The notes below the pieces were generated by a model. That model worked only from the letters and a program-made list of their open reading frames with translations. It ran no database searches and was not told where the DNA came from. 64,000 nt of DNA from CAIVAT01 sp049317265. GTDB taxonomy: Bacteria; Bacteroidota; Bacteroidia; Bacteroidales; FEN-979. The stretch is taken from NCBI GenBank assembly GCA_049317265.1, contig JBMOIP010000018.1, forward strand, positions 16,263 to 80,262, in the 5' to 3' direction. Below, in pieces: positions 8,697 to 16,880 of this stretch (its first letter is position 1; the number at the start of each line of letters is the position of its first letter). Both the position numbers and the translations under genes were made by a program.

Positions 8697-8823
8697 CATT
8701 CAAAGTACGAGTATGCACCGAAAAGTAAAAAAAAAAAGATTTTTAGGACCAGCCACAAGTTTAAACAAAAAATTTAGGCTAATTTTAACCCCCTTTAAAC
8801 CGATCAATAATTTATTTTCATAC

Positions 8824-11715
8824 ATGCAGCACCCCGAAAAGAAACTCTTCCTTCTCGATGCCATGGCCCTTATCTACCGGGCCTATTTTGCATTCAATAA
8901 AAACCCAAGGATGAGCTCCAAAGGGGTCAACACCTCTGCAATCTTCGGCTTTGCAAATGTTCTGCTCGATTTGTTGAAAAAAGAAAAACCGACACACATC
9001 GGTGTGGCTTTCGATACCATGGCGCCTACAGTCAGAAAGGTTGGTTTTGATGCATATAAGGCTCACCGGCAGGAGACACCTGAAGATATCATTAATTCCT
9101 TGCCATACATACATGAACTGATCGAAGGCTTTAACATTCCTACCCTGTTTGTCGATGGGTATGAAGCCGACGATGTGATCGGAACACTGGCAAAACAAGC
9201 CGAAAAACATGGTTTTACCACCTACATGATGACCTCGGATAAGGATTTCGGCCAGCTGGTAAGTGATTGCACCTTTATTTACAAACCGGGGAAGTTCGGA
9301 AGCGATGTCGAAATCCTCGGAGTGAAAGAGGTTTGCGAAAAATTCAGCATCAAGCGCCCTGAACAGGTGATCGACATCCTTGGTTTATGGGGAGATGCAT
9401 CTGATAACATCCCGGGAATTCCCGGTGTGGGTGAAGTGACTGCAAAAAAACTGCTCGCCGAATTCGACTCCATCGAGAACCTCATTGCCAATGCCGACAA
9501 AATCAGCAATGAAAAACTGCGCCAGAAGGTCATAGAGTTCCAGGAACAGGCAATGATGTCGAAACAACTTGCCACCATCATCCTCGATGTTCCCATAGAA
9601 TTCGATGAGTCAAAACTGATCATGGAACATCCTGACGAAGCCCGGCTGAAAAACCTGTTCGATGAACTCGAGTTCAGGACCTTTTCACAGCGGCTGACTA
9701 CTTTTCTGACCGGGAAACCAGAGGAAAAACAGGAAGCTAAAACCCAAATACAAAAAGCAAAAAGCAAAATCGAGCCAGACAGCGGTGCTGTAACACCTGA
9801 TCTCTTTTCAGGGGAACCGGACTCCTTTCAGCCGGCACCCAAAATCCGCAATGAGGCGTTTCAAATAACCATGGACCAGGGAGTTGAGACTCATGGAGAT
9901 TTGAATACCATTTATACAACCCCCCACCGCTACGTGCTGGTTGATTCGCCTGAGAAAGTGGCAGCCCTCGTTTCCAACCTTGAAAAACAGTCCTCTTTCT
10001 GCTTCGACACCGAGACCACCGGGCTCAATCCAAACACAGCAGAACTTGTGGGTATGTCCTTCTCATGGCAGCCACATGAAGCATTTTATGTTTCGCTTCC
10101 CGAGGTATATGACGATGCCCTGGCCATCGTTTCCGCTTTTAAGCCTCTCCTTGAAAATGAAGGCATTCAGAAGATCGGGCAAAACCTGAAATTTGACATT
10201 TCGATCCTGAAGTGGTATGATGTGGTGGTAAAAGGACCCTTGTTCGACACCATGCTGGCCCATTATCTCATCCAGCCCGACATGCGTCACGGCATGGACC
10301 TTCTTTCGGAAACCTACCTTGGCTATAAACCCGTTTCCATCGAGGAACTGATCGGGAAAAAAGGGCAGAACCAGCAGAGCATGCGCACGGTCGATATCGA
10401 AACCGTAAAGGAGTACGCGGCCGAAGATGCTGATGTTACTTTCCGGCTGAAACAGGTTTTCGAACCCATGCTGCTGGAAAGCGACACAAAGGAACTCTTC
10501 GATAAAATTGAAATCCCGCTCATTCCTGTCCTCGCCTCTATGGAGGCGGATGGCGTAAGGATTGATTCCCAGGCATTGAACGAATTTTCTGCAGAACTTG
10601 AAAAGGAGATCAGGGTTCTCGAGTCCTCCATTCATGAAGATGCCGGGATGGTTTTCAATGTCTCTTCTCCCAAGCAGCTGGGTGAGATCCTGTATAAAAA
10701 GTTGCGGATCGTTGAAAATCCAAAGCAAACCAAGACCAAGCAGTTGAGCACCAGTGAAGATGTGCTGGCAAAACTCGAGCACAAGCATCCGATTATCAAC
10801 AAGATCCTTGAATACCGGTCGCTGACCAAGCTGAAGTCGACTTATGTGGATGTGCTTCCCACGCTCATCAACCCGCGCGACGGGAGGGTTCACACATCGT
10901 ATAACCAGGCGGTGGCATCCACCGGACGGTTGAGTTCGAACAATCCTAATCTTCAGAATATCCCGATCAGAACAGAGAAGGGACGCGAGATCAGGAAGGC
11001 GTTTGTCCCGCGGAATGACAACTATATCCTGCTGTCGGCCGACTATTCCCAGATCGAACTCCGCATCATAGCCCACCTGAGCCGCGACGCAGGCATGATC
11101 GAAGATTTCAACCTCGGACTCGACATCCATGCTGCCACTGCGGCAAAAGTTTATGGCATCCCCCTCGCAGAGGTGACCAAAGATATGCGGCGCAACGCCA
11201 AGATGGTCAACTTCGGAATCATCTACGGCATCTCCGCATTTGGTTTATCCGAGCGACTTAATATCGCCCGTAAAGAAGCAGCCGAGATCATCAACCAATA
11301 CTTTGTGAAATATCCCGGGATTAAAAAATACATGGATGGCACCATTGAATCAGCCAGGTTAAACGGGTATGTGGAGACCATGATGAAACGCCGGCGTTAC
11401 CTGCGCGACATCACCTCCGGAAATGCCACCATCCGGAGTTTTGCAGAACGGAATGCCATCAATGCCCCCATCCAGGGAACTGCTGCCGACATGATCAAAA
11501 TCGCCATGATCGACATTTTCAATGAACTGGAGCGACTGCAGCTCAAATCAAAGATGATCCTCCAGGTTCATGATGAGTTGGTCTTCGATGTGCATAAAGA
11601 TGAAACCGAATTGCTGAAACCGATCGTCGTTCAGGGAATGCAGAATGCCATTCACCTTGATGTACCGGTACTGGTAGAGATGAATACTGGTAAAAACTGG
11701 CTCGAAGCCCATTGA
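8824..11715 (+). CDS. polA: DNA polymerase I
   Basis: A 963-residue replication and repair polymerase with all three domains: 5'-3' exonuclease (residues ~1-300, starting KLFLLDAMALIYRAYF), 3'-5' proofreading exonuclease (~360-540) and family A polymerase (~560-963). The proofreading site is intact (FDTETTGL, D395/E397), as is polymerase motif A (SADYSQIELR) and motif C (QVHDELVF). The frame is open upstream to 8671, but homology begins at the ATG at 8824 (MQHPEKK) and the upstream part overlaps the divergent gene, so 8824 is chosen. The linker between the exonuclease domains contains a 7-bp tandem repeat at 9751-9770. The protein is cytoplasmic and constitutively needed. Confidence 0.96.
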   Translation: MQHPEKKLFLLDAMALIYRAYFAFNKNPRMSSKGVNTSAIFGFANVLLDLLKKEKPTHIGVAFDTMAPTVRKVGFDAYKAHRQETPEDIINSLPYIHELIEGFNIPTLFVDGYEADDVIGTLAKQAEKHGFTTYMMTSDKDFGQLVSDCTFIYKPGKFGSDVEILGVKEVCEKFSIKRPEQVIDILGLWGDASDNIPGIPGVGEVTAKKLLAEFDSIENLIANADKISNEKLRQKVIEFQEQAMMSKQLATIILDVPIEFDESKLIMEHPDEARLKNLFDELEFRTFSQRLTTFLTGKPEEKQEAKTQIQKAKSKIEPDSGAVTPDLFSGEPDSFQPAPKIRNEAFQITMDQGVETHGDLNTIYTTPHRYVLVDSPEKVAALVSNLEKQSSFCFDTETTGLNPNTAELVGMSFSWQPHEAFYVSLPEVYDDALAIVSAFKPLLENEGIQKIGQNLKFDISILKWYDVVVKGPLFDTMLAHYLIQPDMRHGMDLLSETYLGYKPVSIEELIGKKGQNQQSMRTVDIETVKEYAAEDADVTFRLKQVFEPMLLESDTKELFDKIEIPLIPVLASMEADGVRIDSQALNEFSAELEKEIRVLESSIHEDAGMVFNVSSPKQLGEILYKKLRIVENPKQTKTKQLSTSEDVLAKLEHKHPIINKILEYRSLTKLKSTYVDVLPTLINPRDGRVHTSYNQAVASTGRLSSNNPNLQNIPIRTEKGREIRKAFVPRNDNYILLSADYSQIELRIIAHLSRDAGMIEDFNLGLDIHAATAAKVYGIPLAEVTKDMRRNAKMVNFGIIYGISAFGLSERLNIARKEAAEIINQYFVKYPGIKKYMDGTIESARLNGYVETMMKRRRYLRDITSGNATIRSFAERNAINAPIQGTAADMIKIAMIDIFNELERLQLKSKMILQVHDELVFDVHKDETELLKPIVVQGMQNAIHLDVPVLVEMNTGKNWLEAH
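9751..9770 (+). repeat. Intragenic 7-bp-period repeat in the polA interdomain linker
   Basis: Two CAAAAAG units plus a partial third encode the lysine-rich QKAKSK stretch between the 5' nuclease and proofreading domains, a place where length changes are tolerated. Confidence 0.55.
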
Positions 11716-11731
11716 TTATATGCCCGGCAAA

Positions 11732-11763
11732 CCCGTTTACCCGTTTACCTGTTCACCTGTTTA
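11732..11763 (+). repeat. Four-unit 8-bp tandem repeat in the polA-ROK spacer
   Basis: Units CCCGTTTA, CCCGTTTA, CCTGTTCA and CCTGTTTA follow each other without gaps in the 78-nt spacer downstream of polA. No hairpin is formed. Confidence 0.75.
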
Positions 11764-11793
11764 CTAATATAACGAGCCCAAAATAACCAACCA

Positions 11794-12897
11794 ATGAGTT
11801 ACAAAAACGACAACCGTACCGTGATGACGCTGGATGCAGGCGGTACAAACCTGGTGTTCAATGCTGTTCAGGCGGAACAGGAAATCCTGGAACCTATTGT
11901 AATGTCAGCAAAAGCAGAAAACCTTGAAGGGGTATTAACGACCATCATCAAAGGGTTCAGGCAGGTTGAATTCAACCTGGTTCACAGGCCTGTTGCGATC
12001 AGCTTTGCCTTCCCCGGGCCTGCCGACTATGAGAATGGAATCATCGGTGACCTGCAGAACCTTCCTTTTTTCAAGGGAGGAGTTGCCCTCGGCCCCATGT
12101 TGCAGGAGACCTTCGGCATTCCTGTATTCATCAATAATGACGGTGATCTTTTTGCATATGGCGAAGCCATTGCAGGGCTCCTGCCCCACATCAATCAAAA
12201 ACTCGAAGATGCAGGAAATCCGAAGCGTTACAGGAACCTCTTCGGGGTAACCTTCGGTACCGGCTTTGGCGGAGGGATTGTCACACGCAACGGTTTGCTT
12301 TTTGGCGACAACAGTTCGGGCGGAGAGATCAACCGTATACGCAACCGGACGTTTAAGAGCTGGGATGCCGAAGAGAGTGTCAGCATCCGCGGTATCAAGC
12401 GGGAGTATGCAAACAATACCGGGCTGAACATAGCCTCCTGTCCTGAGCCCAAAGATATCTTCGAGATTGGCATGGGCATGGCCAAAGGCAACCGTGAGGC
12501 CGCGATCCATGCCTTCAATGCCTTTGCGCGGGATGCCGCTGATGCCATCGCCAACGCCATTACACTCATTGACGGACTGGTAGTGATTGGCGGAGGATTG
12601 TCGGGCGCCTATCCTCTTTTCCTGCCGGAGCTTGTAAAAGAGATGAATGCCCCTTTTGATACCATGTCGGGAAAACCTCTTGACAGAATGGAGGTGGTTG
12701 CCTATAACCTTGAGGAGGAAAAGGAGCTGGCATCTTTCCTGAAATCAACCTCAACAGAGATTTCCGTGCCCTTTACCAACCGGACCATGTTGTTTGATCC
12801 CGGTAAAAAAGTCGGAGCCGGAATTTCCCGGCTTGGCACGTCAAAAGCGGTTTCCATCGGAGCTTATGCATTCGCCCTGGCAAAACTTGATCAATAA
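11794..12897 (+). CDS. ROK-family sugar kinase
   Basis: A 367-residue actin-fold kinase of the ROK family. The N-terminal phosphate-binding loop is LDAGGTNLVF (~residues 10-19), the middle carries FGTGFGGG and SSGGEINR, and the C-terminal adenosine-binding segment is VVIGGGLSG. The Cys-rich zinc motif found in many ROK glucokinases and NagC regulators is not present, and there is no DNA-binding helix-turn-helix, so it is an enzyme and not a repressor. Phosphorylation of glucose, mannose or an N-acetylated hexosamine is likely but cannot be resolved. The start ATG at 11794 is the first in frame. It follows polA by 78 nt. Confidence 0.88.
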   Translation: MSYKNDNRTVMTLDAGGTNLVFNAVQAEQEILEPIVMSAKAENLEGVLTTIIKGFRQVEFNLVHRPVAISFAFPGPADYENGIIGDLQNLPFFKGGVALGPMLQETFGIPVFINNDGDLFAYGEAIAGLLPHINQKLEDAGNPKRYRNLFGVTFGTGFGGGIVTRNGLLFGDNSSGGEINRIRNRTFKSWDAEESVSIRGIKREYANNTGLNIASCPEPKDIFEIGMGMAKGNREAAIHAFNAFARDAADAIANAITLIDGLVVIGGGLSGAYPLFLPELVKEMNAPFDTMSGKPLDRMEVVAYNLEEEKELASFLKSTSTEISVPFTNRTMLFDPGKKVGAGISRLGTSKAVSIGAYAFALAKLDQ

Positions 12898-12976
12898 TAT
12901 CCCTTGGATTTATCCTGAAAAATTCCCGACACCTAACAAAAAAGTGATCATGAGTGTTTTTTAATTTATTTTTCAT

Positions 12977-12984
12977 TAACTTTG
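12977..12984 (+). promoter_or_regulatory. -7 promoter element of the first Omp28-like gene
   Basis: TAACTTTG, exact TAnnTTTG match, 42 nt before the ATG at 13027. It overlaps the longer in-frame start at 12982, which is therefore rejected. Confidence 0.55.
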
Positions 12985-13026
12985 CGAATGAATATTCTTT
13001 CATTTAACCTTCACAAAACCAGACTT

Positions 13027-14559
13027 ATGAAAAAATCCCTACTTTCTATTATTTTTCTGATGGCCACAATTTTTGTTATGGCCCAGACTGCACCACGCGA
13101 AATGGTGGTGGTTGAAGTCGGTACCGGAACATGGTGTACCTATTGCCCGGGAGCAGCCATGGGAGTAGACGACCTGCTTGCAAATGGCAAAAAGGTTGCT
13201 GTTGTTGAGAACCATAATGGTGATTCATATGCCAACAATTTCTCCAACGCCCGGAATACACTTTACGCAATTTCAGGCTTTCCAACGGCTACTTTTGACG
13301 GAAACCAGGCAGTTGTCGGCGGCAGTCACACCGCCTCCATGTACAACAACTACCTTCCGAAGTACAACTCAGCCATCGCGGTGACCTCACCGGTAGAGAT
13401 GACCATGACAGAAACACATTCAGGACTGGATTACACCATAACCTGTGTGGTTACCAAAGTGGGTACCATTACCGCCACCAACATCAAACTGAACTTTGCT
13501 GTTACCCAGTCAAAAATCACGCAGAACTGGCAGGGACAGACCCACCTTGAGCATGTCAACCGTTTGATGGTTCCCGACCAGAACGGAACCGCAATTGATT
13601 TCACCAGTGGCGACGTTCAAACCGTTGTTCTCACCTTCTCCATGCTTCCCGCATGGCCGTTGGAAGATTGCGAGTTTGTTGCCTGGTTGCAGAACATGGA
13701 TGCAGGTCAGGGTACCATTGCCGGTTCCGGATCTCCTGCCGTTAAAAAATGGACCACCTTCCAGGGACTGAAACGCGGTGTTATCGACCTCCTTCCTGAT
13801 TTCACCGTTGCATCAACAAACGTCAGCACTGGCGTGCCTGTTACCTTCACCAATGCCACCACCGGTGGATATATTGGCGTTCCGGAAACCTATGAGTGGA
13901 TTTTCGAAGGCGGAAACCCATCAACTTCAACTGAGAAAGATCCCATTGTAACTTATGACAATTGTGGCACTTACGATGTGACCTTGATTGTTGACCGTGG
14001 AAGCCAGATCGATACGCTTACCAGAACCGCCTACATGCAGGTTGGTCCTGTAGTGAATGTGGTTGCAAACCCGGGCCTTATTGCCTGCTGGTACCAGACC
14101 ATTACACTCGACGCTACCACCCCTGGTGCAATATCATACCTCTGGACTCCCGGTGGCGCAACCACCCCAACCATCGATGTGACCTATGCCCAGTACGGAA
14201 TCGGAGCTCACGATTTTACCGTAAAGGTGAACATGGGCGCCTGTGAAACAACAAAAGCCGTTTCTACCTACCTCGATGCCTGTACCGGAGTTGGTGAAAA
14301 ATCAAAGGATGTTACGGTATCCGTTTTCCCAAATCCAAGCAATGGAGAATTTACACTGGAAATGAATTCAGCAAAAAACCTGGTTGCCGACATGAGCATC
14401 ACCAACAACCTCGGAATGACCGTATATACTGAAAAAGGTGTTGCCATTGATGGTAAAACCACGAAAAAACTGAATCTTTCGGGACTCAGCTCCGGAATCT
14501 ATCTCCTTAGCTTACAGAATGGTGACATGAAGATTTCGCAGAAAATTCTCATCAAATAG
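13027..14559 (+). CDS. Omp28-like thioredoxin-fold protein with PKD domain and T9SS sorting domain
   Basis: A 510-residue exported protein. The signal peptide ends VMA|Q, leaving Gln21 as mature N-terminus. An Omp28-related domain follows (~residues 22-255), beginning with a thioredoxin-like motif WCTYC (C37, C40). A PKD domain covers ~260-350 (YEWIFEGGNPSTS), then a second Ig-like stretch, and the last ~80 residues are a T9SS type A sorting domain (VFPNPSNGEF ... GIYLLSLQ ... KILIK). It is predicted to be exported by the T9SS and attached to the cell surface. Omp28 of Porphyromonas has been described as an outer-membrane adhesin-like protein; the CxxC suggests redox or disulfide chemistry, which is inference. 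A strong terminator follows at 14585. Confidence 0.87.
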   Translation: MKKSLLSIIFLMATIFVMAQTAPREMVVVEVGTGTWCTYCPGAAMGVDDLLANGKKVAVVENHNGDSYANNFSNARNTLYAISGFPTATFDGNQAVVGGSHTASMYNNYLPKYNSAIAVTSPVEMTMTETHSGLDYTITCVVTKVGTITATNIKLNFAVTQSKITQNWQGQTHLEHVNRLMVPDQNGTAIDFTSGDVQTVVLTFSMLPAWPLEDCEFVAWLQNMDAGQGTIAGSGSPAVKKWTTFQGLKRGVIDLLPDFTVASTNVSTGVPVTFTNATTGGYIGVPETYEWIFEGGNPSTSTEKDPIVTYDNCGTYDVTLIVDRGSQIDTLTRTAYMQVGPVVNVVANPGLIACWYQTITLDATTPGAISYLWTPGGATTPTIDVTYAQYGIGAHDFTVKVNMGACETTKAVSTYLDACTGVGEKSKDVTVSVFPNPSNGEFTLEMNSAKNLVADMSITNNLGMTVYTEKGVAIDGKTTKKLNLSGLSSGIYLLSLQNGDMKISQKILIK

Positions 14560-14584
14560 TTCGTCGAACACACCGACATTTTCT

Positions 14585-14619
14585 GAGGGGCGACCATACC
14601 GGTTGCCCCTCTTTTTTTT
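14585..14619 (+). terminator. Rho-independent terminator
   Basis: An 11-bp stem (GAGGGGCGACC / GGTTGCCCCTC, one G-T pair) with a 5-nt loop is followed by eight T. It ends transcription of the gene at 13027. Confidence 0.85.
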
Positions 14620-14729
14620 AACCTCCGGGAAATTCAATGCCGGTTTTGTTCAGCCAGAATTATTTTTTTACTACTTTTACGTCTCAATCTGATTGTTAAT
14701 TCCGGAACACTTCCTTAAAATCCAACGCC

Positions 14730-16751
14730 ATGAAGTCGAAAATTTTACTGCTTTCTTTGTTTTTGGGGCTGAGCTTGTTTTCAGCCGGCCAAACCTTCAT
14801 CTGGGAATCCTTTGATGCTGGCCAGATGCCCCCCAGCGGATGGACCATCGACGGTTTACCTGCCCAATGGTCGGTCGGCAACTCCAGCAATGCGGGAGGT
14901 TCCGCCCCTGAAGCACAATTCACCTATGTTCAGCAAACCACTGTCACAAGGCTGATCTCGCCGATGTGTGATCTTTCCGGTCTCACTTCTGTAAAACTTT
15001 CTTTCAAACATATGTATGACTGGTATTCCAATCCTGCCCCAAAAGTTGGTGTCGCCACGCGGTCGCACAATGGCGCATGGACAACAGTCTGGGAAAAAAG
15101 CCCAACAGCAAACATCAACGCCGAACAAGTGGATGTAATCATTTCCAATTCCGATGTCGGACAATCTGATTTTCAGATTTGTTTCTATCTTAACGGCAAC
15201 ATGTACAACCTGGATTACTGGTACATGGATAATGTTCTGCTCTTTAATCCGCTGAACCTCGATGCAAGCATGATTTCACTGGGTGCGACCCAGACCTATT
15301 TTGCAGATCCTGTGCAGGTTAAAGGAAGCATCATGAATGTAGGCACGACGACCATCAACGGTGTTGAAATTAAATATCAGCTGGACAATGGCCCCGTTTT
15401 TTCTTCCACTTTTTCAGGACTGGCACTGGCAACCCAGGATATTTATGATTTTTCACTGAATCCATTTATTACAGGCAGCATTGGCGCCCATGAACTCACA
15501 GTGTGGCTCCATAAAGTGAATGGTGATTTTGATGACAACCATTCTGACGATACACTCCGGAAAACAGAGTACAAAATATGTTATGTGGTTCCCAGTAAAC
15601 CATTATATGAAGAGTTTACCAGCTCAACCTGCGCTCCCTGTGCTTCCTTCAACACCGGGTTTGTTCCGTGGTGCAACACAAACGAAGACAGTATTACCCT
15701 TATTAAATACCAGATGAGCTGGCCGGCTCCTGGTGATCCTTATTACACGCTCGAAGGCGGAGTCAGAAGGACTTTCTATGGGGTAAATGCCGTTCCCGAT
15801 CTTTATGTGAACGGGGGAAATACCGCCACCAGCATGCCTTCCGTTATCCAGGCATTCAACACATCCAAACAGCAGATCGGAATGATGAAAATCGCCGGAA
15901 CCCACAGCCTCAGCGGGAATGTAATGACCATCAACGCAACGGTACTGCCTTTTTCTGATTTTGCCAATGTCCGCGTCTACATTGTGGTGATGGAGAAAAT
16001 CACCCACAACAACCACATGAGCAACGGTGAGACCAGTTTTGAACATGTGATGATGAAGATGGTTCCTGATGCAGAAGGTACCACCACAAACCTGACCGAC
16101 AGGGTTCCGTTTACCATCAACCAGGTGGTCGACCTCACCGGCACCCATATCGAAGAGTACACCGATCTCATCGTAGGCATTTTTGTTCAGGATCACGGTT
16201 CCAAGCAAGTATATCAGTCGGCCTACTCCACTGAAAATGCAACGCTGGGCACTGAAGCCCGTTTGAGCAATGTTACCGTTGACGGGACAACCCTGTCGGG
16301 ATTCAGCCCGGATATCTTTACCTATACAGTGGCCGTACCCGGAGGTCCGGTTACTATTCCTGTAGTTGCCGGCACCCCTATCGACACAAAGGAAACCGTA
16401 ATTGTTGTTCCGGCACTTGCAATTCCGGGAGCATCAACCATTGATGTTTTTGCAGAGAATCTGACAGCTCATAACCGATACTCGGTTAATTTTGAATGGC
16501 CTGTAGGACAAGATGAAATGAACCGTAACAGCATCCGGGTTTATCCAAATCCAACAAAGGGGATCATTTATATTTATGGAGCATCCAATTCAACGGTTTC
16601 CATCTTCAACAGCGTTGGCAGCCTGGTCTCTTCTGTAACAGATTTTACCGGGAACTCCCTGGATTTATCTACCCTTTCAAAAGGCGTTTATATGATCAGA
16701 ATTGAGAAATCAGACCGTTCCGTAGTTCAGAAAAAAATTGTCGTTATGTAG
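14730..16751 (+). CDS. Second Omp28-like T9SS protein with N-terminal adhesin-like domain
   Basis: A 673-residue exported protein. The signal peptide ends FSAG|Q (mature Gln). Residues ~22-170 form a jelly-roll domain of the cleaved-adhesin/choice-of-anchor type (WESFDAG...PPSGWTID). A CARDB/Ig-like segment (~175-285) is followed by an Omp28-type thioredoxin domain with C301-A-P-C304 (EEFTSSTCAPC), then a short cadherin-like beta segment and a T9SS type A sorting domain (VYPNPTKG ... KGVYMIRI). A weaker -7 box (TACTTTTA, 14672-14679) lies upstream. The thioredoxin domain is at the front of the neighbouring gene product but in the middle here, so the two share the domain in different architectures. 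Confidence 0.85.
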   Translation: MKSKILLLSLFLGLSLFSAGQTFIWESFDAGQMPPSGWTIDGLPAQWSVGNSSNAGGSAPEAQFTYVQQTTVTRLISPMCDLSGLTSVKLSFKHMYDWYSNPAPKVGVATRSHNGAWTTVWEKSPTANINAEQVDVIISNSDVGQSDFQICFYLNGNMYNLDYWYMDNVLLFNPLNLDASMISLGATQTYFADPVQVKGSIMNVGTTTINGVEIKYQLDNGPVFSSTFSGLALATQDIYDFSLNPFITGSIGAHELTVWLHKVNGDFDDNHSDDTLRKTEYKICYVVPSKPLYEEFTSSTCAPCASFNTGFVPWCNTNEDSITLIKYQMSWPAPGDPYYTLEGGVRRTFYGVNAVPDLYVNGGNTATSMPSVIQAFNTSKQQIGMMKIAGTHSLSGNVMTINATVLPFSDFANVRVYIVVMEKITHNNHMSNGETSFEHVMMKMVPDAEGTTTNLTDRVPFTINQVVDLTGTHIEEYTDLIVGIFVQDHGSKQVYQSAYSTENATLGTEARLSNVTVDGTTLSGFSPDIFTYTVAVPGGPVTIPVVAGTPIDTKETVIVVPALAIPGASTIDVFAENLTAHNRYSVNFEWPVGQDEMNRNSIRVYPNPTKGIIYIYGASNSTVSIFNSVGSLVSSVTDFTGNSLDLSTLSKGVYMIRIEKSDRSVVQKKIVVM

Positions 16752-16779
16752 TTTTCTATCTGAATAAAATGCATATGTG

Positions 16780-16818
16780 AAAAGGCCGGCCATGACGGGG
16801 CGGCCTTTTCATTTTTTT
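16780..16818 (+). terminator. Rho-independent terminator
   Basis: Stem AAAAGGCCG / CGGCCTTTT with a 12-nt loop and a following ATTTTTTT tract, 29 nt after the stop codon at 16751. Confidence 0.8.
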
Positions 16819-16851
16819 AGCTAGTGCCCTGACAAGCAACCTTTTTATTCG

Positions 16852-16859
16852 TAACTTTG
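16852..16859 (+). promoter_or_regulatory. -7 promoter element of the first C25 peptidase gene
   Basis: TAACTTTG, exact TAnnTTTG match, 21 nt before the ATG at 16881, supporting that start over the upstream in-frame codon at 16857. Confidence 0.55.
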
Positions 16860-16880
16860 TCTTTCAGAAAAACTTTCAAC

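Noticed and set aside
10063..11130. Long open frame (355 codons) antisense to polA
   Set aside because: It mirrors the conserved polymerase frame and its translation shows no family features.
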